From Bradyrhizobium japonicum USDA 6 (GTDB lineage: Bacteria; Pseudomonadota; Alphaproteobacteria; Rhizobiales; Xanthobacteraceae), in assembly GCF_000284375.1 (NCBI RefSeq), contig NC_017249.1, positions 5,124,001-5,188,000 on the forward strand: 64,000 nucleotides of DNA. The letters are read 5' to 3'. The translations under genes and the position numbers were made by a program. Below are positions 34,240-45,384 of this stretch, in pieces. Numbering within the stretch: position 1 is the stretch's first letter; each line of letters opens with the position of its first letter. A model generated the notes under the pieces. The model saw only the letters and a list, made by a program, of their open reading frames with translations, was not told the origin of the DNA and did not search any database.

Positions 34240-35595
34240 ATGACTGCCCGTTCCAGCCTCACGATCGTGCTCGCCGCCGGCGAAGGCACGCGCATGCGAT
34301 CGAACCTGCCGAAAGTGCTGCATCCGGTCGCCCACCAGAGCCTGCTCGCGCACGTGCTCGCCGCCACGCCGAAGGGAACCGGCACCTCGCTCGCCGTCGT
34401 GATCGGCCCCGACCATCAGGTGGTCGCGGACGAGGCGAAGCGCATCCGTCCCGATGCGCTCACCTTCGTGCAGGCGGAACGGCTCGGCACCGCGCATGCG
34501 GTGCTGGCGGCGCGCGAGGCGATTGCGCGGGGCGCTGACGATCTGCTGATTGCCTTCGGCGATACGCCGCTCATCTCGGCCGAGACCTTTGCGCGGCTGC
34601 GCTCAGCGCTCGCGAAGGGCGCAGCGATCGCCGCGCTCGGCTTTCGCGCCGCCGATCCCACCGGCTATGGCCGCTTCATCGTCCAGGGCGACCGTCTGGT
34701 CGCGATCCGCGAGCAGGCCGATGCCAGTGCGGAAGAGCTCAAGATCGATCTGTGCAATGCCGGCGTGATGGCGATCGACGGGCGCCGTGCACTCGCGATC
34801 CTCGACAAGATCGGCAACGCGAATTCGAAGGGCGAATATTATCTGACCGACGCGGTCGGCGTCGTTCGTGAACAGGGATGGGAGGCCGTCGTGATCGAGA
34901 CCAGCGAGGACGAGGTGCGCGGCATCAACACAAAGGCGCAGCTCGCGGAGGCCGAAAGCGTGATGCAGGCACGCTTGCGCAAGGCGGCGATGGAAGCGGG
35001 CGTCACGCTGATCGCACCCGAGACCGTTTATCTGTCCGCCGACACCGTGTTCGGCAATGACGTCACCATCGAACCGTTCGTGGTGATCGGTCCGGGCGTG
35101 TCGATCGCCGACGGCACGGTGATCCATTCCTTCTCGCATATCGTGCAGACCACGCTCGGCAAGAACGTCTCGATCGGCCCCTATGCGCGGCTGCGACCCG
35201 GCACCTCGCTCGGCGACGGCGCGCGCATCGGCAATTTCGTGGAAACCAAGGCCGCGACGCTGGAGGCCGGCGTCAAGGTCAACCATCTCTCGTACATTGG
35301 CGATGCCACCGTCGGCGCCAATTCCAACATCGGCGCCGGCACCATCACCTGCAACTACGACGGCTTCAAGAAGCACAAGACGATCATCGGGCAGGGTGCC
35401 TTCGTGGGCACCAACTCCTCTCTCGTCGCGCCGGTAAAGATCGGCAACGGCGCCTATATCGGGTCCGGCTCGGTGATCACCCGCGATGTGCCCGACGACG
35501 CCATGGCGCTGGAGCGCAACCAGCAGACCATCCGCGAAGGCGGCGCGGCGCGCTATCGCGAGATGAAGACGGGCGGCAAGAAGCTGGAGAAATGA
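34240..35595 (+). CDS. glmU: Bifunctional UDP-N-acetylglucosamine pyrophosphorylase / glucosamine-1-phosphate N-acetyltransferase
   Basis: A 451-residue enzyme for the last two steps to UDP-GlcNAc, the precursor of peptidoglycan and lipopolysaccharide. The uridyltransferase starts with [20 protein letters not shown] and has the GDTPLI motif. The second half is the left-handed beta-helix of hexapeptide repeats, with [10 protein letters not shown] and NFVETK, then [18 protein letters not shown] and [10 protein letters not shown], the acetyl-CoA part. The ATG at 34240 has AGGA five bases upstream; an ATG at 34222 does not. glmS, the first enzyme of the pathway, is 700 bases downstream. Confidence 0.96.
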   Translation: MTARSSLTIVLAAGEGTRMRSNLPKVLHPVAHQSLLAHVLAATPKGTGTSLAVVIGPDHQVVADEAKRIRPDALTFVQAERLGTAHAVLAAREAIARGADDLLIAFGDTPLISAETFARLRSALAKGAAIAALGFRAADPTGYGRFIVQGDRLVAIREQADASAEELKIDLCNAGVMAIDGRRALAILDKIGNANSKGEYYLTDAVGVVREQGWEAVVIETSEDEVRGINTKAQLAEAESVMQARLRKAAMEAGVTLIAPETVYLSADTVFGNDVTIEPFVVIGPGVSIADGTVIHSFSHIVQTTLGKNVSIGPYARLRPGTSLGDGARIGNFVETKAATLEAGVKVNHLSYIGDATVGANSNIGAGTITCNYDGFKKHKTIIGQGAFVGTNSSLVAPVKIGNGAYIGSGSVITRDVPDDAMALERNQQTIREGGAARYREMKTGGKKLEK

Positions 35596-35637
35596 GCGGC
35601 CGAGTGCCGACACCCGATCGGTGTTAGGGCAGCGCTC

Positions 35638-35823
35638 ATGGACGACGACGAAATCGACGATGTGATCTCATTCCTCGTCAAGCGCGTCATCACACCGCCG
35701 GGACGATGGGTGCTGGAACAGGTCGGCGATCCCAGCCCAACCGAGATCGCATCGCTGATCACAGGACTGGCGTTCTGGGCGTTCGTCGTCTTCCTCGTCT
35801 TTGCCCTGGTGCTGGGGTGGTAA
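35638..35823 (+). CDS. Small single-span membrane protein
   Basis: A 61-residue protein: an acidic N-terminus (MDDDEIDDVISFLVKRV), a middle with PPGRWVLEQVGDPSPTEIAS, and one C-terminal membrane helix (LAFWAFVVFLVFALVLGW). It starts 42 bases after glmU and may share its transcript. No named family. Confidence 0.65.
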   Translation: MDDDEIDDVISFLVKRVITPPGRWVLEQVGDPSPTEIASLITGLAFWAFVVFLVFALVLGW

Positions 35824-35832
35824 GGCGCGCCG

Positions 35833-36050
35833 CTATTCGTCGTCGGAGAATTCCGAGAAGATCGCGCGCGTCAGGCGCCAGCCGCGCGGCTTGGCGCGTT
35901 TCGCAGGTTCTCCGGCGGCGTGCTTGACGAAGACGGGCTTGCTTTCCTTGCCGCGCTGGGGGGCGGCCAATGCGCAAGGTGCGTGCCAGTGGTCTCGCTG
36001 GCGTGGGCATACATCGATGACAGGCCTTTGCGGCCGGACGAGCTTTTCAT
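35833..36050 (-). pseudogene. Small protein gene broken by a one-base frameshift in a homopolymer
   Basis: An ATG at 36050 with GGAG eight bases upstream starts MKSSSGRKGLSSMYAHASET and reads well up to HLAHWPPP. Beyond a run of six Gs (35958-35963 on the plus strand) the protein-like sequence continues in another frame: GKESKPVFVKHAAGEPAKRA, KPRGWRLTRAIFSEFSDDE and a stop at 35833. Adding one base to the run would restore a single 72-residue protein. It is either a sequencing or assembly error in the homopolymer or a true frameshift mutation. The two halves fit together; the family is unknown. Confidence 0.6.
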
Positions 36051-36089
36051 GACCTTAACTCCCTGGCCGGGAATCGTTGGTCAAACTCA

Positions 36090-36119
36090 TTGACAACAAG
36101 TTAATTCGCGCGGTTTAAG
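36090..36119 (+). promoter_or_regulatory. Candidate sigma-70-type promoter for glmS
   Basis: TTGACA (36090-36095), an 18-base spacer and TTTAAG (36114-36119). It lies about 150 bases before the glmS start, leaving a fairly long leader that includes a GTTCC-TTA-GGAAC dyad near 36194-36206. No glmS ribozyme-like core is visible. Confidence 0.4.
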
Positions 36120-36270
36120 GCCGGCCAATTCGACGCAGTCGAAATCGGAAGCGAACCGGCGCTGTCTCAATCAGCAATAATTATTGAGTATCTGGTTCCT
36201 TAGGAACTTCGCTAAAGACCGAGCGGGTCGTTTAGGCGATTTTTCGACGATTTGGGGGATATTGATCCGC

Positions 36271-38097
<1,827 letters not shown>

Positions 38098-38186
38098 GCA
38101 GAAGGGATCAGGCCGGAACGCTAGGTAGTCTTCCAAAACCTGCTAGAAGACCCTAGTTTGAGTGCAGCGACCGACCTGGAACCCGA

Positions 38187-38957
38187 ATGACCCCCCGCGA
38201 CGACGCGCCTGCGCCGCTTGATCCCATCCCGGAGCCGCATACCGGCCTGATGGGCCGCTTCCGTAATTATTTCCTCACCGGCCTCGTCGTGACGGGGCCA
38301 ATTGCCATCACGCTGTATCTGGTCTGGTGGTTCGTCACCTGGGTTGACGGCGTGGTGCGGCCGTTCGTGCCGTTGGCCTATCGGCCCGAAACCTATTTGC
38401 CGTATGTCATTCCAGGTTGGGGACTGATTGTCGCATTCTTCACGCTGACGCTGGTCGGCTTCCTCGCCGCCAATCTGATCGGCCGGACGCTGGTCGATAT
38501 CGGCGAGACCTTCCTCGGCCGCATTCCGGCGGTGCGCGCCATCTATCGCGGCCTGAAGCAGGTGTTCGAGACGCTGTTCTCGGGCAAAGGCTCGAGCTTC
38601 CGGAAGGTCGGCCTGGTCGAGTTTCCGTCGCCGGGCATGTGGTCGATCGTGCTGATCTCACAGTCGCCGAATGAGGAGGTCGCGCGCAGCCTGCCGGGGC
38701 AGGAGGAGCACGTCTCCGTGTTCCTGCCGTGCTCGCCGAACCCGACCACGGGCTTCTTCTTCTACGTGCCCAAGAGCAAGATCGTCGAGGTCGACATGAG
38801 CACCGAGGATGCCGCGACCCTGATCATGTCGGCCGGCGTGGTGCAGCCGGGCTCGGCGCCCGACCCGAAGAAGGCCGCGGCGCTTGCGGGCATGGCGAAC
38901 GCCGCGCGCATCGCCAATGCTTCGGCGCTCCAGCCCCAGCCTGCGAAGGTGGAGTAG
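38187..38957 (+). CDS. DUF502-family membrane protein
   Basis: A 256-residue protein with two N-terminal membrane helices (FLTGLVVTGPIAITLYLVWW, GLIVAFFTLTLVGFLAANLIG) and a soluble C-terminal domain. The block IPAVRAIYRGLKQVFETLF followed by LVEFPSPGMWSIVLIS and PTTGFFFYVPK is the DUF502 signature. Its function is not established. It begins 89 bases after glmS and may be co-transcribed. Confidence 0.86.
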   Translation: MTPRDDAPAPLDPIPEPHTGLMGRFRNYFLTGLVVTGPIAITLYLVWWFVTWVDGVVRPFVPLAYRPETYLPYVIPGWGLIVAFFTLTLVGFLAANLIGRTLVDIGETFLGRIPAVRAIYRGLKQVFETLFSGKGSSFRKVGLVEFPSPGMWSIVLISQSPNEEVARSLPGQEEHVSVFLPCSPNPTTGFFFYVPKSKIVEVDMSTEDAATLIMSAGVVQPGSAPDPKKAAALAGMANAARIANASALQPQPAKVE

Positions 38958-39059
38958 GGCCATTCCCGTTTCGGATGGCCGCATTCACGCAAGCACTTTC
39001 GTCCTCTGCTAGTCTTCCGGTTGAATCGAGCGCCTCGCTCGGAATTCGACCTGGAGTGC

Positions 39060-39920
39060 ATGATGACGAAGACCATTGCCATCCTCGCGCCCGGCGCCAT
39101 GGGCAGCGCCGTGGCCCGCCGCATCGGCGAAAACGGTGCGCGCGTGCTGACGTCGTTGAAGGGGCGTAGCGAGGCGACGCAAAAGCGCGCCGCGGATGCC
39201 GGCATGATCGGCGCCGAAGACGACGCGATCGCGGAGGCCGACATCATCCTTTCGATCGTGCCGCCGGGCGAAGCCGTGGCTTTGGCCGAACGCCTGGCGG
39301 CGCTGATCGTCCGGCGCGAGAAGAAGCCCATCGTCGTCGACTGCAACGCGGTCAATGTCGATACCGTGCAGCGGATCGAGGAGATCATCGGCTCGGCACA
39401 GGCGCCGTTCGTCGATGGCGGCATCATCGGCTTCCCGCCGCAGCCCGGCGGCAAGAGCCCGGCCCTCTACCTGTCCGGCGAATACGCTGGGGATCTCGCG
39501 GTGCTGAAGGATCTCGGGCTCGACGTGCGGATTGTCGAGGGCCCCGTCGGCGCGGCCTCCGCGCTGAAGATGTCCTATGCCGGCATCGTCAAGGGCCTCG
39601 CCGGCATCGGCTCGGCCATGGTGGTCGCGGCCACGAAAGCGGGCGCGGCTGACGCGCTGCGCGACGAGCTCGCGCTGAGCCAGCCCGCGGTCCTGGCCCG
39701 GCTCGAAGTCGCGCTGCCGGACATGATCCCGAAGGCCTATCGCTGGGTCGCGGAGATGCGGGAGATCTCGGGTTTCCTCGGGCCCGACCATCCGGCGAGC
39801 CAGATCTACGAAGGCTTTGCGCGCTGGTTCGAGCACCTCGCCGCAGACGCGAATGGCGAAGCGGCGGATGCGGCACTGCTGAAGGCGTTCGCAGCGCGTG
39901 TCGCCCAGAAGAAGGCCTGA
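39060..39920 (+). CDS. 6-phosphogluconate dehydrogenase-like NAD(P)-binding protein with DUF1932 domain
   Basis: A 286-residue reductase-like protein. The Rossmann motif is AILAPGAMGSAVARRIGENG, with LSIVPPGEAVALAERLA as the next strand-helix. The second half (GAASALKMSYAGIVKGLAGIG and following) has the catalytic-type Lys and matches DUF1932 rather than the beta-hydroxyacid dehydrogenase C-terminus. It should oxidise a hydroxy acid or sugar acid with NAD(P); substrate unknown. The start is ATG 39060 or 39063. Confidence 0.83.
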   Translation: MMTKTIAILAPGAMGSAVARRIGENGARVLTSLKGRSEATQKRAADAGMIGAEDDAIAEADIILSIVPPGEAVALAERLAALIVRREKKPIVVDCNAVNVDTVQRIEEIIGSAQAPFVDGGIIGFPPQPGGKSPALYLSGEYAGDLAVLKDLGLDVRIVEGPVGAASALKMSYAGIVKGLAGIGSAMVVAATKAGAADALRDELALSQPAVLARLEVALPDMIPKAYRWVAEMREISGFLGPDHPASQIYEGFARWFEHLAADANGEAADAALLKAFAARVAQKKA

Positions 39921-39948
39921 CCGTCCAGTCCGAAGTCACGGCAATGGA

Positions 39949-40470
39949 TCACTCGCCGTGCACTGAAACCGACTCCAGAAAGCCCTGGATGTCCCGGTCG
40001 CGTCTCAGGCGCACGACCGGGACATCGGGGCCATGTTGACGGCGCTCGGCCTCGATGACAGGCACGCGCTCGGTGTCGTAGCGCCACGCCTCCTTCATCA
40101 GTTTCCAGTCGAACTGTTCCGGACATCCCTCGGGCAGATCGGGGCGCGTCGTGTCGCGATCGAACGCGGAGCGCCAGAGAATGCGCCACTGGCAGAGCCA
40201 GCGCGGGCGGTCGATGACGACCAGGGTGTCGGCACGCGCAAGCGTGAGATCGAAGGCGAGCCCCGAGAAGCTGCCGTCGATGACCCATGCGTCGCCCGCG
40301 ATCGCCTCCGCGACGCGTACACGGAAGCTCGCAATGTCGGATGGCTTCCACCCCGGACGCCAATAGAGCACGTCGAGATGCACCACGGGCAGTCCAAGCT
40401 TCCGCCCGAGATTTCGGGAGAGGCTCGTCTTTCCGCTTCCCTGGGAGCCAACGACGATGATCCGGCGCAT
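39949..40470 (-). CDS. P-loop nucleoside/adenylate kinase-like protein
   Basis: A 173-residue protein with Walker A GSQGSGKTSLSRNLG at the N-terminus, HLDVLYWRPGW after it, WVIDGSFSGL and a late LVVIDRPRWLCQWRILWR. This is the pattern of the small FlaR/topology-modulation or adenylate-kinase-like family. It probably phosphorylates a nucleotide or small molecule; the substrate is unknown. It converges on the preceding gene with 28 bases between stops. Confidence 0.8.
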   Translation of the reverse strand: MRRIIVVGSQGSGKTSLSRNLGRKLGLPVVHLDVLYWRPGWKPSDIASFRVRVAEAIAGDAWVIDGSFSGLAFDLTLARADTLVVIDRPRWLCQWRILWRSAFDRDTTRPDLPEGCPEQFDWKLMKEAWRYDTERVPVIEAERRQHGPDVPVVRLRRDRDIQGFLESVSVHGE

Positions 40471-40645
40471 GAGCGCAAGGTTCCATAAAGTCGGTCGTGA
40501 GGAAAGAGCACGCCTTCCGGGCGCGCTTTATTACCTCGCATGTAATTGAGCCAATTCGCAGCCCGTCTACTTTGCTGATCGTCCACCCGCGGGGAGCCTT
40601 CAGGCCTCCTGTCGAGCGCGCGTGTCAGCGCATGAGGAGAGAGAG

Positions 40646-41035
40646 ATGCAAGTCGCGTTCACGAAGAAGGCGCCGCCACAATGGCTGCTCGATATGTGGA
40701 AGGAGATCGACGACAAGACCTTCGGGCAAGGTTTCGACTGTTTTGCGGAGGATGCCGTCTGCAATCTCGGCGTCGCCGATTGGAAGGGGCGGGAAGCGAT
40801 CAGCGCCAATCTGAAGGCCTTCATCGACACCGGTTTCACCGCGCTGCATCACGTCACCGAATATTGGGATGCCGGCTCCCTGAAGGTGTTTCGCGGTGTC
40901 GTCGACATGACACCCGATGATCCCTCGATGACGACGGTGCATCCGACGATGACGCACTTTTTCTACATGGACGAGACCGACGACACCAAGGTGCGGCACT
41001 GGGTCGGCGCCGTGGGGCCGGTCACCTTCGGTTGA
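40646..41035 (+). CDS. SnoaL/NTF2-like protein
   Basis: A 129-residue protein with the NTF2-like layout: an N-terminal helix (PQWLLDMWKEIDDKTFGQGF), DCFAEDAVCNLG, the WKGREAISANLKAFIDTGF helix and a strand with a central TEYWDAGSLKVFRGVVD. The ATG at 40646 is preceded by GGAGAGAGAG. Family members are small-molecule-binding enzymes or polyketide cyclases; no specific activity is predicted. An XRE regulator follows 96 bases later in the same direction. Confidence 0.75.
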   Translation: MQVAFTKKAPPQWLLDMWKEIDDKTFGQGFDCFAEDAVCNLGVADWKGREAISANLKAFIDTGFTALHHVTEYWDAGSLKVFRGVVDMTPDDPSMTTVHPTMTHFFYMDETDDTKVRHWVGAVGPVTFG

Positions 41036-41131
41036 TCGCCTGGAATAAGCCTGCCATCGGCGGCGGCGCCTCGGGTAAACCGGCGCCGCCGCCGATGCGC
41101 GTCGACGATATCGACCGGAAGGATCGATCGC

Positions 41132-41962
41132 ATGAAAGCCGTGGCCAGCGACGTCAAGACAGCCGTCAGATCCGCGGGTGGTCTGCTGCGTCAATGGCGG
41201 GACATTCGCGGCAAGACGCAGCTCGATCTGTCCTTCGACGCGGGCGTCTCGCAGAAGCACATCAGCTTCGTCGAGAGTGGCCGCAGCATCCCAAGCCGGC
41301 AGATGCTGCTCGATCTCGCGCAGGCCCTCGACGTCCCCTTGCGCGAACGAAACGAGCTGCTACTGGCCGCGGGCTATGCGCCGTCATATTCCGATCCCGC
41401 GCTCGATGCGCCCGCCATGACGAGCATCAACCGGGCCCTGCGGCGCATGCTGCGTCAGCATGAACCGTTTCCGGCCATCGTCATGGACCGGTACTGGAAC
41501 GTGCTGATGACCAATGACGCCGCGCCGCAGCTCTTCAACTGCTTCATCGACATGTCTGCGCGACCGGCTCCCCGCAATCTATTGCACCTGATGTTCGATC
41601 CGGCCGGCATGCGTCCCTTCATCGCGAACTGGCCGCAGACCGCCCGCGGCCTGCTGGCCCGTGTCCATCGTGAGGCGGTCGGGCATGTCATCGATGTCAG
41701 GACCAAGGCGCTGCTGGAAGAGCTGTCGCGATACCCGGGCGTGAAGCCGGAATGGCGCGCACCCTCGGCCTCCGATGCGGTGCCGATGATCCCGCTCAGC
41801 TTCGTCAAGGACGGTGTGACGCTCGACTATTTCTCCCTGATCACGACGGTCGGAACTCCACAGACGGTGACGGCGGAAGAGTTACGGCTCGAGTGCATGT
41901 TTCCGGCCAACGAGGCGACCGAAGCGGAGCACGGCAGGTTCTTGCGCGCGCATGCCGGGTGA
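41132..41962 (+). CDS. XRE-family regulator with MmyB-like ligand-binding domain
   Basis: A 276-residue regulator. The N-terminal helix-turn-helix (LLRQWRDIRGKTQLDLSFDA, GVSQKHISFVESGRSIPS) is of the Cro/XRE type. The C-terminal domain starts ALRRMLRQHEPFPAIVMDRY and contains WNVLMTNDAAPQLF, the MmyB-like PAS-type fold that binds small hydrophobic ligands in this family. It probably controls the SnoaL-like gene upstream, but no operator is evident. Confidence 0.88.
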   Translation: MKAVASDVKTAVRSAGGLLRQWRDIRGKTQLDLSFDAGVSQKHISFVESGRSIPSRQMLLDLAQALDVPLRERNELLLAAGYAPSYSDPALDAPAMTSINRALRRMLRQHEPFPAIVMDRYWNVLMTNDAAPQLFNCFIDMSARPAPRNLLHLMFDPAGMRPFIANWPQTARGLLARVHREAVGHVIDVRTKALLEELSRYPGVKPEWRAPSASDAVPMIPLSFVKDGVTLDYFSLITTVGTPQTVTAEELRLECMFPANEATEAEHGRFLRAHAG

Positions 41963-42015
41963 GGGGGCGTCGCCGCGAGTCGGCCCGATCGACGGCTGCT
42001 GCGCTCTGCCTACAC

Positions 42016-42095
42016 CGTCATTGCGAGCGCAGCGAAGCAATCCAGAATCTTCCCGCGGAGACAGCCTGGATTGCTTCGCTGCGCTCGCAATGACG
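42016..42095. repeat. Palindromic intergenic repeat, family A copy 2
   Basis: CGTCATTGCGAGCGCAGCGA on the left and CGCTGCGCTCGCAATGACG on the right, with internal CAATCCAGAATCTTCCCGCGG. Same element as at 19519-19605, here between the XRE gene and panE. The arms pair almost perfectly. Confidence 0.92.
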
Positions 42096-42163
42096 AGGAG
42101 GAGACGGCGCGGGATCCATCTGTTACTGTCTTGCGGAGGCAGATGGATGCAATCGGAGTTCGA

Positions 42164-43093
42164 ATGAGAGTGCTGGTGATCGGCGCGGGCGCGCTTGGCG
42201 GTTATTACGGAGCCTGCCTGGTCCGAGCGGGTGGCGACGTGACATTTCTGGTGCGCGAGAAGCGGGCCGAGCAATTGCGGCAGAATGGATTGCAGGTCGT
42301 GAGCCCGCACGGCGACTTTGCCGTACAGCCGAAGATCCTTCTGGCAAATGATCTGAAGGACACGTTTGACGTCGTGCTGGTCGGAGTGAAGGCTTACTCG
42401 CTCGACGATGCGATGGCCCAGTTTGCCCCTGCTGTCGGCGCCAACACGATGATTCTGCCGATACTCAACGGATTGAAACATATTGACGCTCTGACCGCGC
42501 GGTTCGGCGCCGCGCGCGTCCTCGGCGGATTGGCGAACGTCAGTGCCGGGCTCGACGCGGATGGTCGTGTTGTTCAGTTCATGGCCAATCAGACGATCGT
42601 CTTCGGCGAGACCAAGGGGGCGCTGAGCGAGCGTGCGCTCGCGCTGCAGGCACTGCTCCAGGTCCCCGGCATCGACGTGCGCGCCAGCGAAGCGATCATG
42701 CAGGACATGTGGGAGAAATTCATCCAGCTCAGCACACTCGCCGGCATCACCTGCCTGATGCGCGCGAGTATCGGCGACATCCTGGCGGTGCCGAACGGCG
42801 AGCGGTCTATTTTTCGGCTGTTCGCGGAATGCTGTGCCGTCGCAAAGGCGTCGGGTTTTGAGCCGCGTGCGCCGTTCATCGCGTTCGACCGGAAACTGTT
42901 CACCACCCTGGACTCGCCGCTCAAGGCTTCGATGCTGCGCGATATCGAGCGTGGTTCGGTCACCGAAGCGGAGCATATCCTGGGCGATATGGCCAATCGC
43001 GCCCGCACGCTCGGTATCGATACGCCGCTCTTGGATCTGGCCCGCGCGCATGTGGCGGCTTACGAAGTCGGGCGCCGAAGAGCAGCAGGCTAA
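42164..43093 (+). CDS. panE: Ketopantoate reductase-family protein
   Basis: A 309-residue NADP-dependent 2-dehydropantoate 2-reductase-like protein. The Rossmann loop is VLVIGAGALGGYYGACLVRAG, followed by VVLVGVKAYSLDDAM, ILPILNGLKHIDAL and the C-terminal helical domain with MWEKFIQLSTLAGITCLMRASIG. It may be PanE of pantothenate synthesis or one of its many paralogues of unknown substrate; no other pan gene is near. ATG 42164 has GGAG six bases upstream; ATG 42143 is an alternative. Its stop overlaps that of recG by four bases. Confidence 0.82.
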   Translation: MRVLVIGAGALGGYYGACLVRAGGDVTFLVREKRAEQLRQNGLQVVSPHGDFAVQPKILLANDLKDTFDVVLVGVKAYSLDDAMAQFAPAVGANTMILPILNGLKHIDALTARFGAARVLGGLANVSAGLDADGRVVQFMANQTIVFGETKGALSERALALQALLQVPGIDVRASEAIMQDMWEKFIQLSTLAGITCLMRASIGDILAVPNGERSIFRLFAECCAVAKASGFEPRAPFIAFDRKLFTTLDSPLKASMLRDIERGSVTEAEHILGDMANRARTLGIDTPLLDLARAHVAAYEVGRRRAAG

Positions 43094-45198
43094 CCTGCCC
43101 CGATCAGCGGGATCGCTTCGTCCCGCTCATAGAGATACAGCAGGCACCGCAGCGCCTCGCCGCGCTCGCCCTTCAGCTTCGGATCGTCCTTCAGGATCCG
43201 CAGCGCCTCGTCTCTGGCCTGGGTGATGAGCTGGCCGTGCACCTCCGACCGCGCGATGCGGTAGCCGGGCAAGCCGCTCTGGCGGACGCCCAGCACGTCG
43301 CCTTCGCCGCGCAGCTTCAAATCCTCCTCGGCGATGCGGAAGCCGTCGGTGGTCTCGCGGATGACCTTCAGCCGTGCCTTGGACATTTCGCCGAGCGGCT
43401 CCGAGTAGAGAAGGAGGCAGGTCGAGGCTTCCGAGCCGCGCCCGATGCGGCCGCGCAGCTGGTGCAGCTGGGCCAAGCCAAACCGTTCGGCGTTCTCGAT
43501 CACCATGATGGTCGCGGCCGGCACGTCGACGCCGACCTCGACAACGGTGGTCGCAACCAGAAGGCCGATCTCGTGGGCTGCGAACTGGCCCATCACGCGG
43601 TCCTTCTCGGTGCCCTTCATCTGGCCGTGGACGAGGCCGACGCGGTCGCCGAAGCGCTTTTGCAGGCTCTCGAAGCGCTTGGTCGCATTGGTCAGGTGCT
43701 CGGTGCCTTCGGCCTCGGATTCCTCGACCAGCGGGCAGATCCAGTAGACCAGCTTGCCCGCCTGCAACGCGCGGCCGATGCTATCGGTGACCTCGTCGAG
43801 GCGGCTCATCGAGATGGTGCGGGTCTCGATCGGCTGGCGGCCGGCGGGCTTTTCGCGGAGCTCGCTGATGTCCATGTCGCCGAAATAGGTCAGCACCAGC
43901 GTGCGCGGGATCGGCGTCGCGCTCAGCACCAGCACGTCGACGGCGGCGCCCTTCGAGGTCAGCGCGAGGCGTTCGCGCACGCCGAAACGATGCTGCTCGT
44001 CGACGACGGCCAGGGCGAGATCGTTGAAGATCACGTCGTCCTGGATCAGCGCGTGGGTGCCGACGAGGAGATTGATCTCGCCGGCTTCGAGTTGCGCCAA
44101 CAGCTCGCGCCGCTCCTTGCCCTTCTCGCGGCCGGTGAGGATGGCCACGCGCAGCCCTGCGCGCTCCGCGAGCGGGGCGATGGTCTTGATGTGCTGCCGC
44201 GCCAAGATTTCCGTCGGCGCCATCAGCGCGGCTTGCTTGCCGACTTCGGCGACGGCGGCGGCCGCCAGCAGCGCCACGACGGTCTTGCCCGAGCCGACAT
44301 CGCCCTGAAGCAGGCGCAGCATGCGCACGGGCTGTTTCAGATCCTCGGCGATGGCGGCCGCGGCGTTGCGCTGGGACGGGGTCAGGGCATAGGGCAGGGC
44401 GTCGATGATCTTGTTGCGCAAGTGGCCGTCGCCGGCATTGCGGACGCCGGCGGGACGGCGCAATTGCGCGCGGATCAGGGCCAGCGCGAGCTGGCCGGCC
44501 AACAGCTCGTCGAAGGCGAGGCGCGACCAGTAGGGCTTTTCGGGTAGGATGTCGGTGAGCTCGACCGGTTGATGCACGCGGCTGAGCGCCTCGGTGACCG
44601 TCGGAAAACTGCAGCGGCGCATCACCTCCGGGCTGATCCATTCCGGCAAAGCGGGCAGCTTCTGCAGCGCTTGGGCGACCGCGCGTCGCAGCGAGCCGAG
44701 CGCCAGACCCGTGGTCAGCGGATAGACCGGGTCGATGCCGGAGAGTTTTGCGATCGCCTCCTCGTCGAGCACGCGGTCGGGATGCACGATCTGCGGGATG
44801 CCGTCATACATCTGGAGCGTGCCCGAGACGTAGCGCTTCTCGCCAACAGGCAGCAGTTTTTCGACGTAGCCGGGCTTGGCGCGGAAGAAGGTCAGCACGA
44901 CGTCGCCGGTGTCGTCGCTTGCGTAGACGAGATAGGGCGCGCGAGCGTTGCGCGGCGGAGGCGGGCGATGGCGATCGATGGTGACCTCCAGCGTCACCAT
45001 GGTTCCCTGGACCGCGTCGCGGATCTTTGGCCGCGCGCGGCGGTCGATGACCTGGCTCGGCAAATGCAGCAGCAGGTCAACCAGGCGCGGCGTCTCATTG
45101 CGGCTGAGCAGGTACTGCAGCAGCTTGTCCTGCTTCGGGCCGACGCCGGGCAGGCTGGTCACGGGAGCAAACAGCGGATTGAGCAGGCTGGGGCGCAT
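43090..45198 (-). CDS. recG: ATP-dependent DNA helicase RecG
   Basis: A 702-residue branch-migration helicase for stalled forks and recombination intermediates. The N-terminal wedge OB-fold spans about residues 60-150. Walker A is GDVGSGKT (299-306), the DEAD-type box is DEQH (400-403), and later SF2 motifs include LSATPIPRTLVLTYFGD, QLHQLRGRIGRGSE and the TRG-type hairpin. The start at 45198 fits the family; an upstream in-frame ATG at 45252 adds 18 residues without similarity. Confidence 0.95.
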   Translation of the reverse strand: MRPSLLNPLFAPVTSLPGVGPKQDKLLQYLLSRNETPRLVDLLLHLPSQVIDRRARPKIRDAVQGTMVTLEVTIDRHRPPPPRNARAPYLVYASDDTGDVVLTFFRAKPGYVEKLLPVGEKRYVSGTLQMYDGIPQIVHPDRVLDEEAIAKLSGIDPVYPLTTGLALGSLRRAVAQALQKLPALPEWISPEVMRRCSFPTVTEALSRVHQPVELTDILPEKPYWSRLAFDELLAGQLALALIRAQLRRPAGVRNAGDGHLRNKIIDALPYALTPSQRNAAAAIAEDLKQPVRMLRLLQGDVGSGKTVVALLAAAAVAEVGKQAALMAPTEILARQHIKTIAPLAERAGLRVAILTGREKGKERRELLAQLEAGEINLLVGTHALIQDDVIFNDLALAVVDEQHRFGVRERLALTSKGAAVDVLVLSATPIPRTLVLTYFGDMDISELREKPAGRQPIETRTISMSRLDEVTDSIGRALQAGKLVYWICPLVEESEAEGTEHLTNATKRFESLQKRFGDRVGLVHGQMKGTEKDRVMGQFAAHEIGLLVATTVVEVGVDVPAATIMVIENAERFGLAQLHQLRGRIGRGSEASTCLLLYSEPLGEMSKARLKVIRETTDGFRIAEEDLKLRGEGDVLGVRQSGLPGYRIARSEVHGQLITQARDEALRILKDDPKLKGERGEALRCLLYLYERDEAIPLIGAG

Positions 45199-45229
45199 GG
45201 ATGCGAATCTAGGATCGTTTTGGCCCCTC

Positions 45230-45266
45230 ATGCCGGGCTTTGTGCCGGGCATCCACGGCTTTTTTC
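45230..45266. repeat. Palindromic hairpin between recG and sdhE, family C
   Basis: ATGCCGGGCTTTGTGCCGGGCAT, the short 'CCGGGC-loop-GCCCGG'-type element, followed by a second hairpin CCACG-GCTTTTTT-CGTGG. Of the style common in rhizobial intergenic DNA. It may also act as a terminator or as the recG leader. Confidence 0.6.
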
Positions 45267-45384
45267 GTGGCGCTCGCGCGGGCAGCGGGCCATGCCAAAT
45301 CGAGGGCTGACAGGGGCGGTCCGAGTGGCTATATCACCCCGGCCCGGCACGTCCGGGCTTTCTGCGTTTGACTGGATCTGAGAC

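Noticed and set aside
36120..36270. glmS-type ribozyme/riboswitch or EcfG-type promoter before glmS
   Set aside because: No ribozyme core is visible, and GGAAC at about 36202 is 21 bases from CGTT, too far for the EcfG spacing.
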